Shown here piece by piece: positions 35,601-46,146 of a DNA stretch of 64,000 nt. Source of the stretch: Pascua guehoae. Its lineage: Eukaryota > Basidiomycota > Tremellomycetes > Trichosporonales > Trichosporonaceae. Position numbers and translations under genes: made by a program. The notes under the pieces were generated by a model. That model had not been told where the DNA came from. It saw only the letters and a program-made list of their open reading frames with translations, and made no database searches. Position 1 is the first letter of the stretch; each line of letters opens with the position of its first letter. The stretch spans positions 441,924-505,923 of the forward strand of contig BCJX01000019.1 in assembly GCA_001600415.1 (NCBI GenBank), given 5' to 3'.

Positions 35601-35723
35601 CAACGTGAGGTCTGTAGTCGACTTGATGGCCGGGACCACCTGTGCTCCCCATGGCATGTGGGTTCGTGGCGATGGAGGGGTTCGGGCGCGATAGAGCGCG
35701 TGCGAGGAAGACGAGGACGCCAT
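32670..35723 (-). CDS. Large disordered protein with AhpC-TSA_2 domain
   Basis: A single exon of 1017 residues, starting MASSSSSHALYR; in-frame sequence farther upstream looks like leader, not protein. Residues 1-570 are disordered, rich in Ser, Pro and Thr, with many SP/TP sites and one helical stretch (about NLTTSLENIAALHRDLEKQH). Roughly residues 575-775 form a thioredoxin-fold domain of the AhpC-TSA_2 (PRXL2/AAED1-like) family: VVFVRHWLSPQCGIYVRSL, LVIVGHGPAAQITAFKRHF, CPFPVFTDPKRRVHAALGL and, after an insert, GLGGAFVFDGSLCVRFVHR with DDHAP. In PRXL2 relatives the active-site loop usually has C-x-x-C; here the first Cys is replaced (L-S-P-Q-C), leaving one Cys. The C-terminal 240 residues are again low-complexity (poly-Pro). 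Role unknown; the disordered flanks suggest a regulatory or scaffolding protein carrying a redox-type fold. Confidence 0.88.
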   Translation of the reverse strand: MASSSSSHALYRARTPPSPRTHMPWGAQVVPAIKSTTDLTLGTSIVDAGMCPPPAFSISPTPPLRVDLSTRSHSLPCRPYTAPHLPSREPVRVPCPLRGRGVMPPAAALTNTTMGTVEADPTRLSVYRFEDAPEDLESTGDIERIVDAEEAEAELMNVLTTPLRASPGTGPAETPQDPSEPSEPVTPLTPTPAAPYTPPPTSLSTLPAALPESPEVSAPHRPALERQSDRYTECPRRVAPKIAQRRLSRKLPPNLTTSLENIAALHRDLEKQHDNDRRASTTTLSTIASFGSMGVSPRDSFHFSASPTGSSFPAGAATTPARLAGSRGSAGSLFSPSYSLAPLGAVPEHASLPRPQHDWPPLPSPTRPTALRTTSVSAASAGSARSSASSTVSSWDRAQPQPSALLFSRSMPHVPLNRARRPTDLEVPPLPQPRSMARGSSSSSGSESSDGPMTPITPLHHMNHMPVPQIAFMAVDPADRKRDTSQSHESEPSGCTGGRRPYGSLASLASTSVLRLFRRGSKPATDEHVPSSSGSASTPALNTFTSPSRPKADPAQSPLASSVDPKSWDAKAHALPDVGVLLDVSEFPVMGEDGVPVRFGELVARRTIVVFVRHWLSPQCGIYVRSLIETFTPSVLARARARLVIVGHGPAAQITAFKRHFECPFPVFTDPKRRVHAALGLLPRPIVRGQSAPNEPYVSAAGSVSCASLSSPPPPQGFKGATRRAASTLLCAARLHAFRAGSTAGLGGAFVFDGSLCVRFVHRMGGADDHAPVCELLEAVNAAAAPPVWSPGASRVDLHAPPHALNSLASKSRVDLHASPPSSAPAPPNSLTRERSSSVGAPASSQPFLRYPAASCSVTSLALPTAPPPTAPPTAPLPLPPRAKSALGSAPTAPLPMPVPFPTGTLPPLPQTAAPTGPLPPPPPSAGSRPSTDASEFPFPLPPARKLSGQPLEDASEETIKPDETIHAYWPCPKEAQRLAGVALWPCPNKKVVDRQNTNPNHADESAAHELCVGVAA

Positions 35724-36444
35724 GGTGCGCGACTGTGCCAAGTGCCCGACGGATGTGTGGGTGTCGTGGTTGGGGTAGTATGGTTGTCGATAAGAAAGAA
35801 AAAGAGGTGTGTCGTGAGGAAGACTATGTGCTGTCCTGGGCGGCGCGTGTGCTACACGGGGGGAGAGAACCTGTGGAAGAGTTTGAGACGTGTCGAGAAT
35901 ATGAACAGAAGCGAACAGAAGCAACGAACAGACGTGACGGCCGAGAACGTGGGTGGGCGGAACGGTTGTGCGGGGCGTGCGGGGGCACGTCCGCAGTATA
36001 TGTACACTGAACGCCTCTGTTCGAGGTGTGATCAGAGAGGCGGCGAGGGGCAGTGAGAGGCGGTGAGGGAAAGACGTGGGTGGAATCGCCAAGCACCCTG
36101 TTGGCCTGTTGGGGGGGCGCCTTGATGAGGCGGTAGTGGCGTAGGCTGGTGCTAGTGGTTCGAAGGGACGAGGTACGAGGGATTGACCGATGGTCGCAGT
36201 CAAACCAGTCCACAAGTGACTACCGACCGAGGCCCACCCCGCCGCGTTACTGACTCGTCGAGGCCACTGACGCGTTGAATGCCACTGGAGTTTACTCTCG
36301 AGGGCCTCAATGGAAACGTGAGACAGAACGCCCACTGGTCAGATTCCCACTGTAATCAGTTTAAAATTCGACCACGATCACGCCTGGCATGTTGATATTG
36401 GCTCGTTCTCGAAAAGCATGCAGGGGAGAGGGAACAGCAGGCAC
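35724..36444. promoter_or_regulatory. Upstream region of the AhpC-TSA_2 protein gene
   Basis: 721 nt upstream of the start at 35723. The open frame of that gene runs backward through most of this stretch, but the composition (His, Pro, Arg, Thr-rich) is that of a pyrimidine-rich leader. I see no clear TATA box. Confidence 0.45.
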
Positions 36445-37647
36445 TTAGGTACCATTCTGGCTAGCCTGGATCGCGCCAAGACGGCTATAGAGGGAGGGAA
36501 GGGGGCAACGATGGGGCTCACCTTGGTTAATGTCGATGTGGGCCAGGTTAGGGTGACAGACCAAACAGCCGAGGCAGCCCCAGACATCTGGTGCTGTGTA
36601 TCTTGTTATCCGGTACGTTTGCTCGAAGACTAGCGTGCACTTGTCGAGGCGTCCCTCACACAAGGCAGATAGGTACAGTGGTGCCGCTGCCACGCCGCCA
36701 CCATCACTTGGTGCCTGATGGCGTGTGTCGCCACACGCACGCCACCATCACACCCGTGCATCAGGTTTCTGGAAGCATGGTGCCTCTGCGGAGGTAAGCA
36801 TGTGTGTTTATTTGCCTGCAAAGAGGGACCAGGTTGTTGCAGGTAGGATAATCGAGTGTGGGCATGCATGTGGGGGTGAGTTTGCCCGGAGGTATGATTG
36901 TCATTGGGCAGATGGGCCGATGGGCCGGAGGCGTCAATGGCTGCCGGACGGCGCCGAGGTGCTTGAAGGCCGTAAGGCGGAGCGGTGCAGATTCGAGGTG
37001 CTCGGGTACAACGGTTGCAGCAGTTGGGGGGGTGCATACGGCGTATTTCGCGAGGATGCGATAGAATGGGGACGGGGAAAAGGGTGTCCAGATGGAGTGG
37101 TGGGGGTCGAGTGGGTGGATGGAAAGAAGTCGCCGTAGATCCGCGCCAGTGAAAAGACTAAGAGGATGGGATGACCCAATTTTCCATTAACGACTCAATT
37201 GGTGGCGCTCGATAGCCTCGTCCGTTTTTCCAAGTCGCGTCCTTTTGGCAGCGCGTGCTTACGTCCCTGCAACGTCCCTTCTGTCTGCCCAGCGTCTCGC
37301 CCCACTGCTCGTCACTTGTAATGCTGTGCACGCTACCAGGTTTCAGAAACAACCGAGAGTGGAGGAGCTTGTGCAGAGCAAGCGCTACCATGCAACGGGC
37401 GCAAGTGCCCAATAGCCCATAGCGTACATAGATGACCCAGACTCACGTTTGCTCCCGCTGCTACTGTGGCAGCGTGCACGTCCGCCACGAGCGCCTCGTA
37501 AAACCCCCTTCCTGCCCTGCGCCACGGACGACACCGCCCCTGGAATGCGACTCGGGGGTGATGACCAGGAAACAGGCACTGGGGTGGGGCCAAATATTCA
37601 AGGTTAGCTAAGGTTTGGACCAGGTCGACACGAGTCGAGGCCATCAA
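36445..37647 (-). pseudogene. Possible degraded minus-strand gene
   Basis: Three minus-strand stretches look coding: one beginning MASTRVDLVQTLANLEYLAP near 37644 and continuing to FYEALVADVHAATVAAGAN, followed by a GTGAGT; a segment around 37330-37160 (SDEQWGETLGRQKGRCRD); and one at 36690-36520 (APLYLSALCEGRLDKCTLVF), which faintly resembles one ankyrin repeat. Stops and missing splice consensus prevent a model. A decayed ankyrin-type gene is one reading and chance is another. Confidence 0.2.
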
Positions 37648-38057
37648 AGGCCGTGGAGGCTAAGACATATGTTTCTAAATGGATGAACGCAGCAGCATCC
37701 AGAAAAAAACAAGGGGTCATCTATGCGTGGCGAATCATGACGAAAATGATGCAAGCCGTTGACGTAGAGACGTGGGTAAGAGCACTTCGGCAGTGCTCGG
37801 CTGTTAGTTGGCGAGAGATCCAAAGCGAGCACTAGTTGCGGAAAGGGCTCGCGTGACAAGACGCAGGGCGTCGCCATCCATCCTCTACACAGAGGCCAAA
37901 GAAAGTTGGCACCCTCAACGAGCACCCATCAAACTGGCTTGAATAGCTGGAAAAGGTTAGCTCGGCGTGCCGCGGATGACTGCAGGAAGTATTCACCTTG
38001 GCTGTATTGAATCTATAGGGTCGTCGACAAGCATACTGCACATCTCTGCCGCACCGC
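37648..38057. other. Intergenic, nothing recognised
   Basis: 410 nt downstream of the hydrolase stop codon. It is likely 3' UTR plus spacer, with no supportable feature. Confidence 0.5.
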
Positions 38058-39678
38058 CTAATCCACAACCTCGACCAATTCGAGGTCGAGGAGCGGTTTC
38101 ACACCTCGCCGCACCCCTTCTTCTTCGATGCGGTCGGCAATGAGCCCGACGACCGCGAGCCCCAGGTCATAAAACCCGTCGTTTTCCCGTGGGTTGAACA
38201 TGCCCATGTGGGCAGCCACTTCGTCCTTGGCGATAGAGTTGCGGGCCGGGATCCACCACTGTCGTGTCCCGTCGCCGCTGGATGGAAGGATCGTAAACGT
38301 CCGTTTCAGGAAGCCGCCACCAGGAGGAATCATTGTGTAGTAGCTTCTGTCAGAACTGCACCAGACAAGCCACGCTTCGATCGCGCATGTCACCCGACGC
38401 CCCACAACTCACTTTACAAACCGCACATTGTGCGACGTCGAGAGCTCGCGCACCTTTTCCAATCGCTCTCGGAGTCCGTCCGCGTCCCACAGATTCTTGA
38501 CAAACGTCATGTGATCATACCCATACTTCCATCCGTTGGCAAAGTCCTGTCGGTGGTAGTATGCGGCACCTGCCGCCGCGGCGCCAACGAGCGCGCCGAT
38601 GCCAAGAACGGCCTTGGTCGACGGTGAGCTCCACCATGATGATGTCTGCTGACCCGGTGGTGTTGCATTCCTCGGCTTGTCGGCATCGGTCTTTGCCTCG
38701 GCTTCGGCACGGGCGTCCTGCGCCTGCTTGGCCTTGCCGAAACCAAAGCCCACAGCGAGGGGGGAAAGCATGGCCAAGTTGGACGCAACATTCCGTGCTG
38801 TCTCAACATGGCCTGCAGCGGCGGACATCTGGTTTTTCTGGGGTCAGGGAGGTTTCGGTTAGCGTTGAACGTACAAAGACATGCTGTGGTGTGGGTCAGC
38901 TGAAACTCATCCCATGGGCAAAGACAACACTTACAGGATGCAACCCAAGGTACTGGTTCACGTTAGCAAAAAAGGGGACTCGGGAATGATCGAGCTTACT
39001 GGTGTGTCGAAAGCTGGAGCGGTCAGCGCCGCCTCCTCTCTGCCGCGTGAACTCACCAATTGTCGCAACAACATTGGGCCACAGGGGGTCCCCTTCTCGA
39101 GTACTCGACGCGATCCGTGCCGTTGCGTCGGCAATAAGGAGTCCTCCCATGCTGTGTCACACGTCAGCCGAGCACGAGCCTCGCAGGGGGAAGAGAAAGA
39201 ACACACGAATGACCCATGAGCACGACTTTGGCACTTCCTGCCCCTCGTCCTCGCCCTTCGTTATTCTCTAGTTGAACAACCTTGGTCGCGAGCCATTCGA
39301 CAAAGTTTTCTGTCGCAGCGTTCTAAAGTCAGCATGGGCGTATGTTCACATAAGCTCTGCCACGATCAACAGTGCGGTAAGTGCGGCGCAGCGGGTCCTA
39401 CCACCGACGATACCTACGAGCTCGCCGCGGGTTTCGTAGGCCGGAAAGACGTGCGATTGGATTCTCAACGACGGGTGAGTCTCCTCGAGGATGCGGACAA
39501 TACCTGGGGTCAGAAGGTGGGCCACTGATTAGTTACTTACGCGGAGGAAGGTCCTCAAAGGTCACATCGGTGCCCTTGAACCTGGTCGTGAGATTGTGTT
39601 CACCACGAGGCCAACTCACCCATGAACCCATACGAGGGTGAGGAGGTCTTTTGGTTCTGTTTGTTGTTCGTCTGCCAT
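38058..39678 (-). CDS. Alpha/beta hydrolase (DUF676-like lipase), ten exons
   Basis: Exons by my reading are 39678-39620, 39581-39541, 39503-39418, 39322-39207, 39151-39057, 39013-39000, 38952-38935, 38883-38875, 38837-38413 and 38346-38058. All phases agree and give 383 residues. The fold starts TLVWVHGFKGTDVTF (oxyanion HG), then HVFPAYETRGEL, NFVEWLAT and VVLMGHSMGG with nucleophile Ser101, whose codon is split by an intron. The family-typical AFDTPYLGLHPHVFKN follows and is built from three micro-exons of 14, 18 and 9 nt. A hydrophobic Gly/Ala segment (TKAVLGIGALVGAAAAGAAY) suggests a membrane anchor, and the C-terminal part has DHMTFVKNLWD. The enzyme is a serine hydrolase; the substrate is unknown, and lipids are likely by family. 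It is divergent from the polyol dehydrogenase gene. Confidence 0.93.
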
Positions 39679-40337
39679 GACGCTTGGGATGTGCTGTGCG
39701 GTGCTGCACACACAAGTACACAAGAGTGGGTGTCGGAGGATGAGAGAGATGGACAGAGGGTGTGGATGGGATGGATTCACACATTCGCCACCCAAACCAC
39801 TCTGTTGAAACGTTCAACGGCTGCCAACACACACAATAATGTGGAGGCCCCAGCGCCCCCCGCCAGTCGTCGACAGCAATAAGCGGTGGCGCCTGCCAAC
39901 CGCCGCCTCCACTTGCTGCACGTGGATTTGCTTCCGGGTTTCGCACCCCCGTCGCTCACGTGCCAGCCATGCGGGGCTCGACGTCGGTCGTTGCCGAATG
40001 TCGTCTACCCTGGTGATATAGCTGGTGATCCAGTCGGGGGTGAGGGCCGCCTGCAGCCTGGAACCGACGCCACCAGGCATGTCGTCCTGGCACGTCGGAC
40101 GATTATCGGAGGATTGGACAAGAGCCTGGGCAGATTACCGGTCGGTATCCGGCACCGATGAGGAGAATGACCGAGGCGGCCCGAACTACCGCCTTGCCGC
40201 AACGCCCATGCCGCATGTGTGCGAGACTCTGTGAGAGCCGACAAGCAGCAGAGCAAGAAGAGTACAACAGTAGCGAGGTATCCCCCACATGCACTTCTTC
40301 TCACTTCTCTTCATCCACCACCCACCTACAGCCCAAA
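39679..40337. promoter_or_regulatory. Divergent promoter, hydrolase / polyol dehydrogenase
   Basis: 659 nt between opposite start codons. A CA-rich stretch lies near 39705-39720. The plus-strand leader just before 40338 is rich in CTTC/CACC, usual for this window. No specific carbon-regulator site can be asserted. Confidence 0.5.
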
Positions 40338-41836
40338 ATGGTCGCTACTCTCAAGCAGGACAACCCCAGCTTTGTGCTCCACGGCGTTCACAACACCAAG
40401 ATTGAGCAGGTGAGTGGCTCGGTAACGGGGTCGTTGGCAGCTTTGCCTCGTCGTTGGGGAGCAGTACTGGGGTGGCATTCCCTCTGCGCACGCTGGAGCC
40501 TTTACGTCTGATGAGGAGACGAATACTGAGGCACCACGAACGGTTGCTACCGTGCTACGCTCGTACTGCCGCTGACCTGCAGCGCCCGATTCCCGAGCTC
40601 GGCAGCGACCAGGTGCTCGTCGCCATCAACAAGACTGGCATTTGCGGCTCGGACGTTCATTACCTGCAGCATGGCAAGATTGGCTCGTTTGTCGTCGAGA
40701 AGCCCATGTGCCTCGGCCACGAGTCGTCGGGCACCATTGTCAAGCTCGGTCCCCAGGTGCCTGCGTCCTCGGGCCTCAAGGTTGGCGACCGGGTCGCCCT
40801 CGAGCCGGGCATGGGATGCCGCACTTGCGACCAGTGCAAGTCGGGTCTGTACGAGGTGAGTGCTGTGACGTCTACGTAACCCACGGGACGGACGCTCCGG
40901 CGTAGCCAACGTGGCTGACTCCAGCTCTGCCCCAACATGACCTTTGCTGCCACCCCGCCCTATGAGTATGGCACGCTCTGCCGCTACTGTGAGTGGTAGC
41001 GCTCGTGGGAATAATACGCGTCTAACATAGCAGACAAGCTCAACTATGACATGCTGCACCCGCTCCCCGACTCGGTCGACTTTGAGGACGGCGCCATGAT
41101 GGAGCCGCTCTCGGTCGCCACCCACTCGCTCAACACCCTGGCCAAGATGCGCTCGGGCGACAATGTGGTCATCTTTGGTGCTGGTCCCGTTGGTCTTTTG
41201 TGCATGGCTGTCGCCAAGGCTCTTGGCGCGGCTCGCGTCGTTGCCGTCGACATTCAGCAGGAGCGCCTCGACTTTGCCAAGCAGTACGCCGCTTCCGACG
41301 TCTTCATTCCTGTGAGTAGGTGCTGGCGGGCTCTTGTGCCCTGCTGCCGTGCACACATCCCTAGATGTAGCACTGACCGACAACAGCCTCCCAAGAACGA
41401 GGGCGAGGACAACGAGGCGTACCCGGAGCGCTCCGCCAACGCGCTCCGTGAGGCGCTCAACATTCCCGCGATTGGCAAGGGCGCGTTCGACGTCTGCATT
41501 GACGCTACCGGCGCCCCCGTCTGCATTGCTACCGGTCTCCACCTCCTCCGTCCTGCGGGCACGTTTGTCCAGGTCGGCATGGGCCCGTCGACGGTCCCGA
41601 TCCCCATGTTCTGCATTGTCGCCAAGCAGCTCACCCTCAAGGGCTCGTTCCGCTACGGCCAGGGCGACTACCCGCTCGCCATTTCGCTCGTCGAGCGCGG
41701 CCTCGTCGACCTCAAGCCCCTCGTCACGCACCGTTACAAGTTTGACGACGCACTCGAGGCGTTTGAGCTCACCCAGAAGGGCAAGGACGCCGAGGGCAAG
41801 CCCGTCATCAAGTGCATTATCGACGCGCCGCAGTAA
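40338..41836 (+). CDS. XYL2: Xylitol/polyol dehydrogenase, zinc MDR family
   Basis: This medium-chain NAD-dependent polyol dehydrogenase probably oxidises xylitol to D-xylulose, or sorbitol to fructose; sequence alone does not settle which. Exons 40338-40409, 40583-40855, 40925-40988, 41034-41311 and 41387-41836 join in phase to 378 residues. Visible are the catalytic zinc ligands C45 (TGICGSDVHY), H70 and E71 (GHESSG), the structural zinc cluster C103, C106, C109 and C117 (CRTCDQCKSGLYELC, across an intron), the Rossmann motif GAGPVGLL, and an acidic residue at the end of beta2 (VVAVDIQQERL), which favours NAD over NADP. The C-terminal half has FDVCIDATG and GTFVQVGMG. All structural cysteines are kept, unlike some sorbitol dehydrogenases. 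Confidence 0.93.
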
Positions 41837-42557
41837 TCATCATAGTTGGCAAGGAGGAGAGTGTGTAGTTGGGCTATCCGAGGATCAACATGTCATGTAC
41901 ATACAGTGTTTGCGACGTGCTGGGCACGAGACTGGTCGAGAGTTTGAGACGCCGAGACGCGCATGGAGCGACCGCAGTAGTAGTTGCTAGCCGCTGGAGA
42001 GTGATTTTGGACAGTCATGATTTGGTGGTGCGTCATCGGTACGGTGGCATGGATGGATTCCATGGCACAGCGCACAGTGTGGACAAGTCCGCCATTCCGC
42101 AGTCACTGCCGTTCAGGGACAGTGTGTCGCACAGGGCTACCACATTTGGGAATTTTTGTTGATGGGCATCATTCGGGGGGGTCAAAATTTTGCCACCGCT
42201 CCTAATCAAAGTTTCGGAAGGCCCTTTGATTTTTTTTTTCTCCAAGACACGTTGTTGTAATCATAATGAAAAACGGGCATTATCACGTGATTTGATTTGT
42301 TGCCTGGATTGTGCGTGTGACCCCCAGGGTCCAGATTTGTGTCTAGTATGGTTTTTTGGCTGGCCGCTCGCTCGCTCGACGCTGGGTGCCGCTGCACTGT
42401 GGGTACCACCACCACCACTGACAACGACAGTCGACAACTGGGCCATCGTTTCTTGCCATTGACCACCGTTTTGTCTAGTGACCCATTATCCGCGTCGTTT
42501 CGGCGCTCTCGACACCGACTGTAGAAAACGCCACTTGGAGCGCCCCCCGCCGCCCCG
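41837..42557. promoter_or_regulatory. Intergenic, upstream of SAM decarboxylase
   Basis: 721 nt that should hold the 3' UTR of the dehydrogenase and the promoter of the decarboxylase. It is AT-richer at 42165-42300 and contains the palindrome TCACGTGA at 42283-42290. The last 110 nt before the start codon have no upstream ATG. Confidence 0.5.
42283..42290. promoter_or_regulatory. E-box palindrome TCACGTGA
   Basis: Perfect 8-nt palindrome with a CACGTG core, 268 nt upstream of the SAM decarboxylase ATG. bHLH factors of the Cbf1 type bind this core in fungi. Its role in SAM-linked regulation here is only an inference. Confidence 0.3.
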
Positions 42558-44304
42558 ATGGCCCAGACGATCAAGCCGCCGACGCCGCCGTCCCCGCTCA
42601 TCCTCGCCGAGCCCGACACTTCGCCGGGGCCGTTCGAGGGCCCTGAAAAGCTGCTCGAGGTCTGGTTTGCGCCCAGCCCCGACGCACTCGCGCCTGTCCA
42701 CAGTGGGCGCGGCGCCGATAAGAAGAGCACCAATGGGGACAACGGTAGCGTAAACAATAGCGGTAATGGTAGCGGCGACAACGGGGGTCATGGCAGCGGG
42801 GCCATGGCTGACGGCGCCGGGGTCACAATGCGTCCAGGGGTGGCGCAGAACGGCGAAGCGTTCCGTGGCCTCCGCGCTGTCCCCCGCGCCGTGTGGGAGG
42901 AGATGCTCGACATTGTAAAGTGCAAGGTCCTGAGCGTCGTCGAGGGCGACGAGCTCGACGCGTACCTTCTTAGGTGAGTCGAACGAGGGGTTCACCACCA
43001 CAGTGGCAACGCGTACTGACACCCTACCCCAGCGAGTCGTCGCTCTTTGTCGCGCCCCACGTCATCATTCTCAAGACGTGCGGCACGACGCTCAACCTCC
43101 TCGGTCTGCACCGTATCCTTGAGATTGCGCACGAGTACTGTGGGTTCGAGCACGTCTGGCGGTGAGTACGAGCGAGTGGGCCCCATGGGTGCGACAACTG
43201 GCTGGGGTCGCATGCTGCTTCCCCGGCATTGATAACCCCGGCGACTGCAGACACTGACTCAAACACAGATGCTTCTACTCGCGCAAGTCTTTCTTCTTCC
43301 CGGAACGGCAGCTTGGTCCGCACCGCGACTGGACGGCCGAGGTCAAGTTCCTCGACAATGTGTTTGGTGAGTGGGGCAGAATTTTCGCACTCGGCACAGC
43401 CGGTGAAGAACCGCCCGGCACAACGCCGGGCGGGCAGTAGAGTGCAGATCTGTCCGAGTTCCAATGGCACGGGTGGCTGACTCGATCCACAGGTACTTCT
43501 GGCTCGGCGTACACTGTCGGCCCGATTAACCGCGACCACTGGCTCCTGTACCTCACTGGTGCGAACCCGATCGAGTTTGCGACTCGGGGACCCGAGCGTC
43601 CGCGCACCCTGCCTGCGCCAGTGGCGCCGCACGCCGACCAGACGCTCGAGATCCTCATGTCCCACCTGCGTCCCGCTGGGCGCGAGCCATTCTTTATTCC
43701 AGAGGCCGAGCTGGGCAACACGAGCCGCTCGGGGCACGAGCTCGGCGCGTCCATCAGCAGCCAGCTCGGCATTGACACGCTGTTCCCGGCCCACGAGACC
43801 GTGCTCGACAGCTTTGGCTTTGAACCGTGTGGTTACTCTGCCAACGCCGTTATCGGCTCGGGTCTGTGCGCGGGCAGCTCGACCCCAGGGGGCACGACGT
43901 CGCACGAGACTGGAGGCGGATACTTTACCATCCACGTCACGCCCGAGGAGGGCTGGTCGTACGCATCGTTTGAGTGCAACGTCCCCCTTCCCGTCCATGG
44001 CGAGCAAAAGCAAGGAGGGCGTCCCGACCTCCGCACCCTCATCCGCCGCGTCGTCGACATTTTCCAGCCCAACCGTCTCAGCATCACCCTCTTTGTCTCC
44101 ACCGCCAACGCCGCCGCGGCCCACAGCGGCGCGCACTCGGCCATTGCTGCCGACGTCTTGCCCGAGTTTGAGCGCAAGGACCGTATCGGCTACGAGTTTG
44201 ACGGCTACGACCTCATCTTTGGATGCTTTGAGCGCCAGGGATGGGTCGACCCCATCGCCACCTCGCCAAAGGGCGCGGCTGCTTCCATCAAGGACCTTTC
44301 ATGA
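42558..44304 (+). CDS. SPE2: S-adenosylmethionine decarboxylase proenzyme
   Basis: The enzyme decarboxylates SAM to supply aminopropyl groups for spermidine and spermine. Exons 42558-42973, 43033-43161, 43269-43366 and 43493-44304 join in phases 2, 2 and 1 to 484 residues. The self-cleavage site is YLLSESSLFV, with cleavage expected between E140 and S141 to make the pyruvoyl group; intron 1 interrupts the codon just before it. Further family segments are [59 protein letters not shown] and the acidic C-terminal part. It is longer than yeast Spe2 (396) mainly because of a low-complexity Gly/Asn/Ser insert near residues 50-85, before the beta-chain core resumes. Confidence 0.96.
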
Positions 44305-45381
44305 CACGAGTAGTGGCGTCACCCGAGTGTGCGAGGAGTGCGGGGGGTAGAGACACTGTGTATGGGGAGGAGAGACGGTGTAGATTGTAGAGAGGTGGGC
44401 TAGTGCTGATCTGATTACTAGTGGATGCACGGCTAGAGCCGGATTCTGTCTTTAGTGACAGAAGGTGCAAGCTAGGCGGGGAAGCACGTTGACACGTTGG
44501 GAGGGTTCGGGGCCACATCCAGGTGCGGTAGGAAAGTCGTGACACTTGGGAGGCTTGAGCGCGTAGCGGTCTCGCGGCTTTCCAGACGCACCTGTGGAAC
44601 GTGCCGGCAATCTCATTGCGGTCGTCCCAAGGAGGTGGAGCATGGCCCGTGGAAAGCTCTCGCCTCTGGTTGAGACGTTACAAGCCTTCGACGAACCCTG
44701 TGGGGAGCTAAGCTCGTCGGCGCAGACGGCAATGGTCACTAGCTAGGTCACTACTGCACCGAAGACACTGGCGACTCGCGGGCTTCGGTCGTCACCTCGG
44801 AGCTGCAATCATTTACAGAGCTGCTGCAGACTTCATGGCAGTCACCTCGATACTCTAGTTGTCCCAGGCACGCCTATGTGCAAGTGGGATAACAGACACG
44901 ATTGGGGGGAGCGAGCAGCATCCGAATGCACAGACTTATTCATCCCCTCCAACATGAGTGGCGACGGGGACTAGTCCACCGGCTTGCGACCGTGCATTTC
45001 TCGGATGCGAACGAGTACACCATCCCGACGACGGGAATCTTGTGACCGAAACAATGTATATGCACGGGTCGTCGCCGCCGACCCCCAGTGGCTCTCAATC
45101 AGGCGAGAACGCCATGTTGCGGTTCCCAACGCACTGTATCACACCAAGACCAAAGGACGATATCGACACAGCTCACCGCCGACACACCAGGCATCTAGCA
45201 GTACGGAGCGGGGCCAGGGCGGCGGTTGCGGTTGCCCTGCCACGGCCAACAATGACGGGGCCGAGCATGATGCAGGGGCTCGGGGTTAGGCCCCGCAAGT
45301 CTTGGCGGAGACTGGGGTCTTGGCAATGGCTCGCAACGTTGGGGGTCGTTCCAGTCATCCCAGGTCGACAGGTCTCACGGT

Positions 45382-45413
45382 TACAGGTCTACAGGTCTAC
45401 AGGTTTACAGGTC
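45382..45413. repeat. TACAGGTC x4 tandem repeat
   Basis: Four head-to-tail 8-nt units, one with a single change (TACAGGTT); related partial units lie just upstream. Confidence 0.85.
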
Positions 45414-45552
45414 TACACCGTCGCCACTGTCCCACCTCCCAACTGGTCGACTGGGACCGAGAGAGGGTGCACGACAACTATCGTCGAGTAATGACTACCC
45501 CCCATCATACTCGAGACGAACTGGGGTTATGCAAAAAGGATCCCCCATACCA

Positions 45553-45615
45553 GCACACACACACACACACACACATACACACACATACACACACACACCC
45601 CACGCACACACACAC
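45553..45615. repeat. CA dinucleotide microsatellite
   Basis: An imperfect CA repeat with a few TA and CCC interruptions; about 45 nt of it is nearly pure. Confidence 0.9.
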
Positions 45616-46061
45616 AACTCACCCACACACCAACAAGTAGCCTGAATGCATTCAAAAAATCACCCGACCGCTACCATGGTATGCTCTGTGAATAGCTCCG
45701 TCTCTCGTGCCATCCCGCAGTAAAGTTTCAGCCACATCTTTCAGCCATATCTTATCTTTCAGCATCAGGCTCGCATTCAGCATCAGGCTCTCTTCCCCCA
45801 CGAGTCCCGCTCTGGTGCTCATACCACCACGAGTCCTGCCTTCGTGCTCTTACCACCATGCGTCCCGCTTTGTGCTGTTTCCATGCGCCCCGCCTTTGTA
45901 CATGGACGCAGGACCTCGGCTAGTGTATGACTTGCCAGTAGCTATCCCCTGCACGACACCCATACATGCGTGTACTATACACTCCAACGCCCCACCTCTA
46001 ATGCCGTAACTCCGCCGTCCTAGATGCCTTGGATACATGTATCGATCCCCCCCCTTCCCCC

Positions 46062-46131
46062 NNNNNNNNNNNNNNNNNNNNNNNNNNNNNNNNNNNNNNN
46101 NNNNNNNNNNNNNNNNNNNNNNNNNNNNNNN
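46062..46131. other. Assembly gap, 70 unknown bases
   Basis: Run of 70 N between a C-rich stretch and C8. The gap begins 15 nt beyond the stop codon of the minus-strand membrane-protein gene, so its 3' UTR is incomplete. Confidence 1.
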
Positions 46132-46146
46132 CCCCCCCCGCGCGAT

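Larger units (their letters stand above)
44305..46061. other. Intergenic with simple repeats
   Basis: 1.76 kb without a supportable gene. It contains an 8-nt tandem repeat (45382-45413), a CA microsatellite (about 45553-45615) and a C/T-rich run leading into an assembly gap. Open frames here are on both strands and low in complexity. Confidence 0.55.

Noticed and set aside
35724..36335. In-frame 5' extension of the AhpC-TSA_2 protein
   Set aside because: Composition is leader-like; the MASSSSS start is the first plausible one and the extension lacks structure.
40547..41731. 394-codon minus-strand ORF opposite the polyol dehydrogenase
   Set aside because: Antisense shadow that spans the introns of the real gene.
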